From Amoebophrya sp. A120 (taxonomy: Eukaryota; Sar; Dinophyceae; Syndiniales; Amoebophryaceae): 64,000 bases of DNA. Where the stretch lies: positions 1,156,392 to 1,220,391 of the forward strand of contig CAJINV010000005.1 of NCBI GenBank assembly GCA_905178155.1, written 5' to 3'. The translations under genes were made by a program, and so were the position numbers. Positions 10,622 through 20,811 of the stretch are shown one piece after another. Each line of letters starts with the position of its first letter. Position 1 is the first letter of the stretch. The notes beneath the pieces are model-generated. The model saw nothing but the letters and a program-made list of their open reading frames with translations. It was not told the DNA's origin and made no database searches.

Positions 10622-13600
10622 ATGAGCAAAGAACAAAGAATGTGTCTCCGGGCGCAGGCAATGAAAAGGAAAAGCTCAACGACGACCTGTCAAGCCATGA
10701 TTGTCTGGGCATTAGCGTTTTCTTCTCCTCTTGCAGGCGTGCGTGCTTTCCGGTTTCAGCTAGAAGAAGCGAAGCTCCAGCCCTTCGGCACTACCGCTCA
10801 CCGTCATTATTTCGATCGCAAGAACGGAAACAACAAGGACACCAACCTGACCGGTGATGAAGGTTTTGCTGAGAAACGCGAGATGACAAAGCAGCTCGAG
10901 CAGTGTCCTCGTCCCATTGATTGGGACCCTGCGTACGAGATATTTTCCGTCAGGGACATTGCGGAAATGTTAGCGCTATGGATTGCAAAAGTGTCTAGCT
11001 CTGGAACAAGGTTGAAACCTGTGATGCGCATTTCAGAATGCAGAAAAATCTCTCATGCATAGGCAGCAAAAGTCGCCCACTTTCTGTCACAAAAATCAGG
11101 GATTTGTCGTGCGGATTCGGCATTGCGAACGCTTCTCGAAACCTGTGATGCTAGAGCTTCCATGCTAGACCTTCTGTGTCATGCACAAGCAGCATGATTC
11201 TTCCAGACCCAGACATTTTTACATTTGATAAGCGCGACAGCTAAAAATGGGCGGGGTCGACGCAATGATGCAGGCCTTGGCGAAGAGGCTCCAGAAGTTC
11301 TCGACCAAGTCCATGAATGTGGAGTACCATGACCGAGCCGTGTTCGAAGCCATGGTGGGAAAAGCTGCAGACGATGATAAAGCGAACGGCAAAACGGACC
11401 TTGGCAACCTCGGGGCCTACGTGACGAAACTGGCGGCCAAGTGCGCGTGGGTGAAGTTGGTGCGGGGAAGTTCGGGGTGGCAGGAGTGCTTCATATCCTG
11501 AGTAAAAACGTCCCCATACGAGAGTCAAGATGGGAAATGTGCTAGACAAAGGAGCCAGCTTTGGTTGTTTCGCATGACACGTTTGTACTCGTAGTGTAGT
11601 GCTGTTTAGCTAGTTCAGAAGCATCACTTACCTAGCACATCATGCTGATTCTAGCATCACAAATACCAGAACACGACGAGAAAACGCGTCTCATACAGCT
11701 CCGCATGAGAAACTTTTTGGCACGCAGATTTGCGGGACAACTCTGGCGTGGGGACGTTTTTACACAGGATACTTCACGAAGGAGATTTACAAGGTGTACC
11801 AGGAAGCCACTTGGCAAGACGCGAAATGCTACGCGGAAGCGGCGGAACGATGGATCTCTAAGGGAGGACTGTCGGCTGGTGGTGAGGACGAACTACGCAA
11901 CATTACCAGCGTGGACCAGATTCTCGCGTCCGGCGTGGCAGGTGTTGCCAGCAGCAGTGGCACAACTACAACTTCTGGCGCAACAACTGCAAGCTCAAGC
12001 ACGGTGTTGAACAACAAGCCGAGTACAACTGTTGAAACGAAGAAAGCGGAACTGCTTCGCTCGTTCAAAAATGCAGGGTTGGTGCACGACAGTGCTGCTC
12101 TGCCGCCGGAGGACCTAGCGAGGAAGATTTGCGAGATGGAGCTTGTAGCACCGGAAATTTGCCAGAGTGATCATCAAAAAATGGACGACGACGAGGATGT
12201 TAAGGAAGAAGCAGAAGCGCTCGATTCTAACGTTGGCAGGAGGACTTCTTGTTCAGCGGACGTTGAAACAGCCGGCTCTGAAGAAGAGTCCGACAGTGAT
12301 GTTGACAACTGCTCGACGGACTCCGTCGAGGCGGAAGGTGAAGAAGGTCGGGTTCTACAGGATGGACCACGTGGTCCTGGGTCTCCTGCACGAGGATCAG
12401 CTGCCACTCCTCTTGCAGATGCCCTCAACCTTGTGAAAGGTCCGCAGAAACGGGCGTCTGCGAAAGCTAAAGGCTGCATCGAATTCCGATCCGACATGAT
12501 GAGCCCGCAGTGGATGTTTTTTCTGGACAGTGAAAACAAGCAGGGGTTTCTGACCATCCGGGGTACGGTTTACCTTGACGACTGGAATACGAATTTCAAC
12601 AGCTCGGGGGATCGGGCCAGCCCGGTGTACGCGGAATACAAGCATTCTATGCCCGCCGCAAAGTCCGCGTTGTCGATGGGTACGAACCCAGAGGAGGAGA
12701 AGGAGTTGGGACCCTTTTTGATGCTGCACAAAGGTTTTTACGACCGCGCGGCCACGGCAATCATGGAACTGGAGGTGGAGTTGTGGAAGCAGAGCAAGAA
12801 GATTGCGCAACAAGAACAGCGCGTGGCCGAGGAGAAGATGAGCAAAGACGAAGGAGGTCGTGATGAGGATGATGGAGCAGGTACTAGTGGTAGTGAACGT
12901 GAACAAACGGTGGAAACCGAAACGGCTCCTGTGATGATCCGCGATTCCACGAGCAACTGCGATCCAGCCGACGAGGAAGTACTCGCTTTCGAAAAGCAAG
13001 CGGGGACAGAGAGTCACAAAAGCGACGTGTTCCGGAATTTCGCGGAAGAAAAAACTTACCTGGAAAAGCGCCAAACCAAATTGCCGACCTGCTTTGTCGA
13101 ATATCTGAAAAAAAACATCGCAACTAAAATCTCCGACAAGCTGTTCCTCCAGGGCCACTCGTTGGGCGGCGCCGCGGCATTGGTGATTCACCGTCTGAGG
13201 GAAAAGTCCGACCTATTGCAAGCGATGACGAACAACTCTGCCGGGAAAAAGATCCACACGAACGCGTTCTCCGCGCCCCCAATGTTCACGTCCGGGTCGC
13301 CGGAGCAGGCAAAGCTGGCTTTTGTGTACCTCGCCACCGGGAAACTCGCCAACTGGGCGCTGGATGTAAACCGCGTGCTTGCGGGCGACTACCGCTGCTC
13401 CTGGCTTGAGGAGCTCGCGACGGAGTTTCCGGACGGTGACTTGAATAAACAGGAGACTATATTGTGGAAGAACTCCACGAACCTGTTTTTCAATTTCGAC
13501 TTTGTGCCCCGGCTCGCGTTCATGAACGTGCAGAAGGAGCAAATTGTCCTCCCGCCCGTAGAGAAAGTTTTCTGGCTTCGCGACACCGCGCCCGCGGGGC

Positions 13601-14187
13601 TGCAAGAAAAGTTGGACAAGTGCGGGAAAAGCTGCAGCAAAACTCTTACCCGCGTCGCTACCGTATTCCGGGTTCCGCTTTACGCGCAAGCGACGGTCTT
13701 GTCGAGTCTAGACCAGATGCTCTCGCCGTATCCAAAGGAATTCTTGCTGGACGCAGTACAGGAACACCAGATGCCTACTTACGAACCGCTGTTGGTGGCC
13801 TTGTTAGGAGGAAAGAACAGCAAGAAAGATAGCCTGTCTGCTGGTGTAGCAAGTCTTGAAGTGGGGATGAAGGGTGAAGAGAAAAGCGTCCCTGCTTCTG
13901 AGACGCAGAACGTACAAGAATTTGAGCTGGAGCGACCGCGCGGTGAGGACAACGTCGAGAACCTTCTCGCCAATAGCAAAAGGAACAGCACTTCTGGAAA
14001 CAAGAAGGGCTTTCTTGATGAGGTTAAAGAATCTACTGCGGAGGTGGATGATGATGTTGATGACGTTGACGAGGATAAAAACAGCGAAGAAGAAGACCAA
14101 GAACCTGTTGCTTCCATGCCGCTCCCGCCGATCGTTACTCCGGCAGAGTACATGGAAATGACATATGGGGACATGACTATACACTAG
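10622..14187 (+). CDS. Class 3 lipase-like protein, copy 1
   Basis: Exons 10622-10975, 11235-11493, 11777-14187 give 1007 residues. A basic N-terminus followed by a hydrophobic segment ending LAGVRA suggests secretion. The nucleophile elbow KLFLQGHSLGGAAAL (Ser near 666) and the later NFDFVPRLAF segment (probable catalytic Asp) fit the alpha/beta-hydrolase class 3 lipases. Long acidic linkers (SEEESDSDVDN, EVDDDVDDVDEDKNSEEE) surround the catalytic region. Compared with copy 2 it lacks about 80 residues after GDEGFAE and carries two introners. Copy 2 has Pro where this copy has Phe in FDFVPRL. Membrane or storage-lipid hydrolysis is the family role; the actual substrate is unknown. Confidence 0.82.
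10976..11234 (+). mobile_element. Introner, family A, absent from the paralogue
   Basis: Left ctatggattgcaaaagtgtc, right agacatttttacatttgata. The direct repeat agcg is at 10972-10975 and 11231-11234. The paralogue reads straight through this point (gttagcgcaacag, about 16773), giving a matching empty site. Removal rebuilds EMLA-RQLKMGGVDA against EMLAQQLKLGGLDA in copy 2. 259 bp. Confidence 0.95.
11494..11776 (+). mobile_element. Introner, family B, absent from the paralogue
   Basis: Left tatcctgagtaaaaacgtcc, right ggacgtttttacacaggata. The direct repeat cttca is at 11489-11493 and 11772-11776. The paralogue has gtgcttcacgaagg uninterrupted (about 17030). Removal gives WQECF-TKEIYKVYQE, identical to copy 2. 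283 bp. Confidence 0.95.
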
Positions 14188-16208
14188 AAAAGTTTACAAA
14201 TATATATCTGAAAGAATAAATTTTTGAGATCTTCATCTCCCGCTTTATTTTTTGCGATGGGCTCTACCTTTGACTTTGTGTTTATGGAAGCTCGGCGTGT
14301 GGCACATTCGCACTCTTTTAGCAACCGTAAACAAGGTCGAAGTCCAGCAGACGAAGAAGCTGAGCCTGAAGCTGCATCGAGCTGATGCACTTTGGCAAGA
14401 CAAAAGAATCAAAATTCAATAAATTTTGAATTTTATTATAATGAAATTCAATGTGAGAAATGCAGGGCGTTGAAATGAAGATGCAAAATACGTGTGATGA
14501 TGTCTGCAACAAAGCACTTTGATTTTTGTTTTTGTTTTTGCAGACAGTTACTCGCAGGCCATAAGAGGCGAGCAAAGGCTTGTTTTTGTTTTTGCACAAT
14601 TTTGGGATGTAACATTTTGTTTTACGAACCTCGCAGGATGACCAAGGCCTGTGGCCGACGTTTGCTGCACATGAAATTGAAAAAAGCTGTATCGATGAGA
14701 TTTTTACATGACCGCCTGTGGATATGAAAAGCAAATTGTGCCTCTATCCGCAGTGTTGTCGTGCGAAAAATGTAAGATGTGAACTGGCAACACCCGTGTA
14801 TGATGAGGCGAAAAGAAGTATGAAGCCTAAGAAGCTTCCGAAAGCAAAAGCATTGAATACAATAAATGTACCATCCATCCGACCGACAAATGAAGCGCTA
14901 AAGGAAAAAGGTGAGTAATCGCGTTTCCACCCTGCCGCATAACTACAAACAAACAACAAACAAGATAAAGGCAGTAGGTAGAACATGAACATGGCAAAAG
15001 AACCTAAAACCCACCCTAGGAAGAAGTCGATCATGGAACTCAAGTACTTCAGAGCTAGTCTGGCATGTTGACCGTAGTGGTCTTTTGATTTTGCACAGTA
15101 ACTCCGACGTCTACGGTAACATGCCGAGAAGCGAATACGAAATGTATGGATGAAATGAAACTGTGATGAACAAGAAGTACTGAAAGTACGTGACGAATCT
15201 GAAGAAGAAAAAGTTGGAGCCTAGGAAGAAGAGCACTATTATAAACGAGTTTACGGCGTGGGCGTCGAGGGGTGTCCTCTGGTGATGCTTCCGCGACAGG
15301 ATATTTTCTACCCTGGCAGACTCATGTTCGTTGTGTCTTTATTGCACACTAGATCATTTCAGTTGGATCAAGTAGAAGATGACTGTGACAGAACTCCCTT
15401 CTGACACTGTAGCACCGCTACAGTTGTGTCGTCAACATGTATTTACATAAATCGCAAAAGTTAAAGTTCTCGCTCTTCTTCCAAGAATCAAGATCATGAA
15501 GGATCTCATCAAGTCCCCAGATCTCAAGGTCAAAAATCTCTACACAGAAGAATCTTCTGCTGTATTCCTGGACTGTCGGCACACGAACGATCCAGCGATC
15601 GCCGCGAGCTGAACCCTGTGGTCCTCGCCGAAGTTGATCTATTGATGCTTTTGCCGGTGGGACGTTCCAGAAAAGTCCCGCCTTCCTGATCTGCTCGTCA
15701 TGTTGATTATTTCTCGGCCATGTGCTAATCGAAAACGCAGAAATAATCAATTAGTATTAAGAAAACATCAAACCACTCCGCAGCTACACAAATTATCACC
15801 CTACTTAGAGGCTGAAATAGTCTTCTTGTGTGCAGACATAAGCTTCACTGTAGTACTATACCAAAGTAGGATTTTGCTTCATCCGTTTTGTGAAAAACCA
15901 AAAAGCTTCACTAGGAGAGTGGAAAACTCTCTTCAAGTTGTACCACATATTAAGAACCAGAAATCACCAACAATAATTTCTTGAGAAAAAATTTTAATTG
16001 ACACCCGACCCTCAATCCGCTGTAAGATTTGGGAATCAATCGTAATTTGTACTACGCTGTAAGATTGTATACTTAGTACTTGTGCAAGAATAGTTGCTAT
16101 AATAGACGAAAAAGTAAAGGTAAAGGAAACGCAAAATACGTATTAATCATTGTGTTTACCTGAAACTTGTTACGAACCCTTTTCTTCTAACAAAAAGAAA
16201 AAACAAAC
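14188..16208. other. Intergenic between lipase copies
   Basis: Downstream part of copy 1 (to about 15354) followed by the upstream part of copy 2. It is AT-rich. A minus-strand reading at 14744-15043 is hydrophobic, but its counterpart in copy 2 (19829-20233) diverges by frameshift, so I do not call it. Two copies of gtttttgtttttgca lie near 14525 and 14582. Confidence 0.65.
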
Positions 16209-19200
16209 ATGAGCAAAGAACAAAGAATGTGTCTCCGGGCGCGGGCAATGAAAACGAAAAGCTCAACGACCTGTCAAGCTATGATGTTCTGGGCATTTGC
16301 GTTTTCGACTTCGCTTGCAGGCGTGCGTGCTTTCCGGTTTCACCCAGAAGAAGTGGAGCTCCAGACCTTCGGCACTACTCCTTCCGCTCACCGCCATTAT
16401 TTCGATCGCAACGGAAACAACAACGACACCAACCTGATCGGTGATGAAGGTTTTGCTGAGATGAATGAGGCGGCCACGGCCATCTGGACAAAGACTCCAC
16501 CTGCGCATCATGATTCTAAAGTTGGAACGGGAAAAAGTGCAGCCGGAGAAGAACTTCGAAAAGATGAAACAACAAAGGCCGTAGTTGAAGTAGCTCCCAC
16601 GAGAAAACAAATGATGCAAAATAGTAAGTTGGATCGTGCAAAATCCATGCTCTCCGGAACAAATGACAAAGCCAAAAAACTGAAACGCGAGGTGACAAAG
16701 CAGCTCGAACGGGGTCCCACTGATTTTGACCCTGCGTACCAGATATTTTCTGCCAAGGACATTGCGGAAATGTTAGCGCAACAGCTGAAACTGGGCGGCC
16801 TCGACGCGGCGATGCAGGCCTTGGCGAAAAGGCTCCAGAAGTTTTCGACCAAGTCCATGAATGTGGAGTACCATGACCGAGCCGTGTTCCACGCGATGGT
16901 TGGAAAGGCTGCAGACGATACTAAAGCGAACGGCAAAACGGCCCTTGGCAACCTCGGGGCCTACGTGGCAAAACTGGCGGCCAAGTGCGCCTGCGTGAAG
17001 TGGTGGCGGGGAAGTTCGGGGTGGCAGGAGTGCTTCACGAAGGAGATTTACAAGGTATACCAGGAAGCCACTTGGCAAGACGCGAAATGCTACGCGGAAG
17101 TGGGGGAACGATGGAATTTCAAGGGAGGAGGACTGTCGGCTGGTGGAGGCGCTGGGGACGATGAGGAACATCAACTACGCATGATCACCAGCGTGGACCA
17201 GATCCTCTCCGGTCGTGTAGCAGGTGTTGCCAGCAGTGCGACAACTACAATTGCCGGTGGAAAAAGAACTTCTACAAGTACGATGCTGAACAACAAGCCG
17301 AGTGCTGTTGAAACGAAGAAAGCGGAAATGCTTCGCTCGTTCAAAAATGCCCGGTTGGTGTACGAAAGTGCTCTGCCGGTGAAGGACCTAGCGAGCAAGA
17401 TCTGCGAGATGGAGCTTGTCGGACCGGAAAATTGCCAGAGTGAAGATCGTCAACAAATGGACGACGAGGAGGATGTTGAGGAAGAAGCAGAAGCGCTCGA
17501 AGATGTTGATTCTAACGTTGGCAGGAGGACTTCTTGTTCTGCGGACGTTGAAACAGCCGACTCTGAAGAAGAGTCCGACAGTGATGACAACTGCTCGACG
17601 GACTCCGTCGAGGCGGAAGATGAAGAAGGTCGGGTTCTACAGGATGGACCACGTCATGGTTCTCCTGCACGAAGATCAGCTGCTGCCACTCCTCTTACAG
17701 TTACCCTCAACCTTTTGACCGGTCCGCAGAAACGGGCGAGCGCAAAAGCTAAAAGCATCGAATTCCGATCCGACAAGATGAGCCCGCAGTGGATGTTTTT
17801 TCTGGACAGTGAAAACAAGCAGGGGTTTCTGACCATCCGGGGTACGGTTTACTTTGACGACTGGAACACGAATTTCAATAGCTCGGGGGATCGGACCAGC
17901 CCGGTCTACGCGGAATACAAGCATTTTATGCCCGCCGCAAAGTCCGCGCTGTCGATGGGCGCGAACCCAGAGCAGGAGGAGTTGGGACCCTTCTTGATAC
18001 TGCACAAAGGTTTTTACGACCGCGCGGCCACGGCAATCATGGAACTGGAGGTGGCGTTGTTGGCGCAGAGCAAGATTGTTGTGCAACAAGAACAGCGTGT
18101 CGTGGTCCAGGAGATGAAGAAAGACGAAGGAGGTCGTGATGGAGATGATGAAGCAGGTACTAGTGAACATGCGCAAACGGTGGAAACCGAGACGGCTCCC
18201 GTGAAAGTAATCCGCGATGCCACGACCACTTGCGATCAAGCCGACGAGGAACTCCTCGCTTTCGAAAAGCAAGCGGGGACAGAGAGTCACAAAAGAGACG
18301 TGTTCCGCAATTTCGCGGAAGGAAAATCGTACCTGGAAAAGCGCCAAACCAAATTGCCGACCTGCTTTGTGGAATATCTGAAAAAAAACATCGCGACTAA
18401 AATCTCCGACAAGCTGTTCCTCCAGGGCCACTCGTTGGGCGGCGCCGCGGCATTGGTGATTCACCGTCTGAGGGAAAAGTCCGACCTATTGCAAGCGATG
18501 ACGAACAACTCTGCCGGGAAAAAGATCCACACGAACGCGTTCTCCGCGCCCCCAATGTTCACGTCCGGGTCGCCGGAACAGGCAAAGCTGGCTTTTGTGT
18601 ACCTCGCCACCGGGAAACTCGCGAACTGGGCGCTCAATGTAAACCGCGTCTTTGCGGGCAACTACCGCTGCTCCTGGCTGCAGGAGCTCGCGACGGAGTT
18701 TCCGCATGATAATTTAAACAAGCAGGAAACCAGACTGTGGAAGAACTCTACGAACCTGTTTTTCAATTTCGACCCGGTGCCCCGGCTCGCGTTCATGAAC
18801 GTGCAGAAGGATCAAATTGTCCTCCCCCCCGTGGAGAAAGTTTTCTGGCTTCGCGACACCGCACCCGCGGGGCTGCAAGAAAAGTTGGACAAGTGCGGAA
18901 AAAGCTGCAGCAGAACTCTTACCCGCGTTGCTACCGTATTCCGGGTTCCGCTTTACGCGCAAGCGACGGTCTTGTCGAGTCTAGACCAGATGCTCTCGCC
19001 CTATCCAAAGGAATTCTTGCTGGACGCAGTGGAGGAACACAAAGCGAATACTTACGAACCGCTGTTGGTGGCCTTGTTAGGAGGAAAGAACAGCAAGAAA
19101 GATAGCCCGATATCATCTGGTGAAGCGAGTCTTGAATTGGGGATGAAGGGTGAACAAGAGAACAGCGTCCCTACTTCTGAGACGCAGAACGTACAAGAAT

Positions 19201-19475
19201 TACAGCTGGAGCAACCGCGCGGTGAGGAGAACGTCGAGAACCTCCTCGCCAATAGCAAAAGGAACGGCACTTCTGGAAACAAGAAAAAATTTCTTGATGA
19301 GGTTAAAGAACTTACTGCGGAGGTGGATGATGATGTTGATGACGTTGACGAGGATAAAAACAGCGAAGAAGAAGAGCAAGACCCTGTTGCTTCCATGCCG
19401 CTCCCGCCGATCGTTACTCCGGCAGACTACATGGAGAGAGCACACTGGAACTTGAGTATACATACTAGTAAGTGA
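16209..19475 (+). CDS. Class 3 lipase-like protein, copy 2 (intronless)
   Basis: A single exon of 1088 residues with the same architecture as copy 1: signal-like N-terminus ending LAGVRA, conserved WQECFTKEIYKVYQE block, two acidic linkers, GHSLGG nucleophile (Ser742), NFDPVPRLAF, and an acidic tail. It retains the segment of about 80 residues (MNEAATAIWTKT to KKLKREV) missing from copy 1. Upstream and downstream regions match copy 1. Both copies keep the catalytic motifs, so both may be active. The continuous frame across both copy 1 introner sites makes it the reference for where those elements inserted. Confidence 0.85.
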   Translation: MSKEQRMCLRARAMKTKSSTTCQAMMFWAFAFSTSLAGVRAFRFHPEEVELQTFGTTPSAHRHYFDRNGNNNDTNLIGDEGFAEMNEAATAIWTKTPPAHHDSKVGTGKSAAGEELRKDETTKAVVEVAPTRKQMMQNSKLDRAKSMLSGTNDKAKKLKREVTKQLERGPTDFDPAYQIFSAKDIAEMLAQQLKLGGLDAAMQALAKRLQKFSTKSMNVEYHDRAVFHAMVGKAADDTKANGKTALGNLGAYVAKLAAKCACVKWWRGSSGWQECFTKEIYKVYQEATWQDAKCYAEVGERWNFKGGGLSAGGGAGDDEEHQLRMITSVDQILSGRVAGVASSATTTIAGGKRTSTSTMLNNKPSAVETKKAEMLRSFKNARLVYESALPVKDLASKICEMELVGPENCQSEDRQQMDDEEDVEEEAEALEDVDSNVGRRTSCSADVETADSEEESDSDDNCSTDSVEAEDEEGRVLQDGPRHGSPARRSAAATPLTVTLNLLTGPQKRASAKAKSIEFRSDKMSPQWMFFLDSENKQGFLTIRGTVYFDDWNTNFNSSGDRTSPVYAEYKHFMPAAKSALSMGANPEQEELGPFLILHKGFYDRAATAIMELEVALLAQSKIVVQQEQRVVVQEMKKDEGGRDGDDEAGTSEHAQTVETETAPVKVIRDATTTCDQADEELLAFEKQAGTESHKRDVFRNFAEGKSYLEKRQTKLPTCFVEYLKKNIATKISDKLFLQGHSLGGAAALVIHRLREKSDLLQAMTNNSAGKKIHTNAFSAPPMFTSGSPEQAKLAFVYLATGKLANWALNVNRVFAGNYRCSWLQELATEFPHDNLNKQETRLWKNSTNLFFNFDPVPRLAFMNVQKDQIVLPPVEKVFWLRDTAPAGLQEKLDKCGKSCSRTLTRVATVFRVPLYAQATVLSSLDQMLSPYPKEFLLDAVEEHKANTYEPLLVALLGGKNSKKDSPISSGEASLELGMKGEQENSVPTSETQNVQELQLEQPRGEENVENLLANSKRNGTSGNKKKFLDEVKELTAEVDDDVDDVDEDKNSEEEEQDPVASMPLPPIVTPADYMERAHWNLSIHTSK

Positions 19476-20811
19476 AATTTACAATAAATATATATCTGAA
19501 AGAACACTTTGTTTTACAATAAATATATATCTGACTTTGATGAGACCTTCTCCTGCTCTATTTTTTGCGATGGACTCTACTATTGTGTTTATGGAAGCTC
19601 GTCGTGTGGCATATTCGCACTCTTTTAGCAACCGTAAACAAGGTCGAAGTCCAGCAGACGAAGGAGCTGAACGTGAAGCTGCATCGAGTTGATGCAATTT
19701 GGCAAAGCAAAAGAATCAAAATTCAAAAAATTCAATGTGTGAAATGCAGTGTGTTGAAGATGTAAAATACGTGTAGTGATGTCTACAATAAAGATAAAGA
19801 AATTTGAGGATATGACACTTTCTTTGTTTTATGAGCCTCGCAGGACGACCAAGGCCTGAGGCCGACGTTTGCTGCACATGAAATTGGAAAAAGTTGTATC
19901 GATGAGATTTTTACAAGACCGCCTGTGGATATGAAAAGCAAATATGCCTTTATCCGCAGTGCTGTCGTGCGAAAGATGTAAGAATTGGACTGGGAACACC
20001 CGTGTAAGATCGAATAAATGTGAAAAGATTGATGTTAACTGCACTTCCGTGTATGATATTACGACGCGAAAATAAGTATGAAGCCTAAAAAGAAGTTTCC
20101 GAATCCGAAAGCATTGAAATGTACCATCTGACGACAAATGAAAATCCCCCGTCAGAATATATGAAAGCAGTAAGTACAACGTGAACAACATGGAAAAAGA
20201 ACCTAGAACCCACCCTACGAAGAAGTCGATCATAGAACTACCGTAGAGCTAGTATGGCATGTTGACCGAAGAAGTGGTCTTTTGTACAGTAACTCCGACG
20301 TCTGCGTCGACATGCCGAGAAACGAATTGTATGGATGAAACTGTGATGAACAAGAAGTCTGAAAGTACGTGACGAATCTGAAGAAGAAAAAGTTGGAGCC
20401 AAGAACAACACTACTTATTATAACGAGTTTGCGCCGTCGAGGAGTGTCCTCTGGTGATGCTTCCGCGACAGGATATTTTCCACCCTGGCAGAGTCATGTT
20501 CGTTGTGTCGGCACACTATAGCATTTTTGTTCGTTTCAGTTTCTTTTGCGTGATGATAGATTCTGCAGGCCAGCCAGTAGACATCAGATCTGCCAGGAAA
20601 AGGAGACCAAAAAAGATGAAGTCGATGAGCGAAACGCTTCCTGAGCAGGTGCGATGAGAGAAAGACAGAGAGCAGCGTTCGTGGTGCACAGACACCAAGG
20701 CATGTTTTTTTAAATTCAAGATTTTGATTGCACAAAGATCGATGCAACTGGCACTGCAGGTTGAATTGATTTGGGTTCAGCTTCTTCGCAAGGTGCCGTG
20801 CGTAAACAAAG
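19476..20811. other. Intergenic downstream of lipase copy 2
   Basis: Copy 2 counterpart of 14188-15354 up to about 20519, then unique sequence. caataaatatatatctga occurs twice in tandem (about 19484 and 19517). No gene recognised. Confidence 0.6.

Larger units (their letters stand above)
9713..20519 (+). repeat. Tandem segmental duplication carrying the two lipase genes
   Basis: Copy 1 is about 9713-15354 and copy 2 about 15355-20519. Both start catttcagttggatcaag and end near ctggcagastcatgttcgtt. They align through upstream region, gene and downstream region. Differences are two introners present only in copy 1, a coding segment present only in copy 2, many small indels outside the genes and fewer inside. 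Confidence 0.9.

Noticed and set aside
12397-13191. Long minus-strand open frames opposite the lipase genes (also 17676-18464)
   Set aside because: They mirror the strongly coding plus strand, where homology and GHSLGG fix the frame; the antisense products show no domain.
14744-15043. Hydrophobic minus-strand ORF in the lipase downstream region (counterpart 19829-20233)
   Set aside because: The two copies share the start but diverge by frameshift, unlike a conserved gene.
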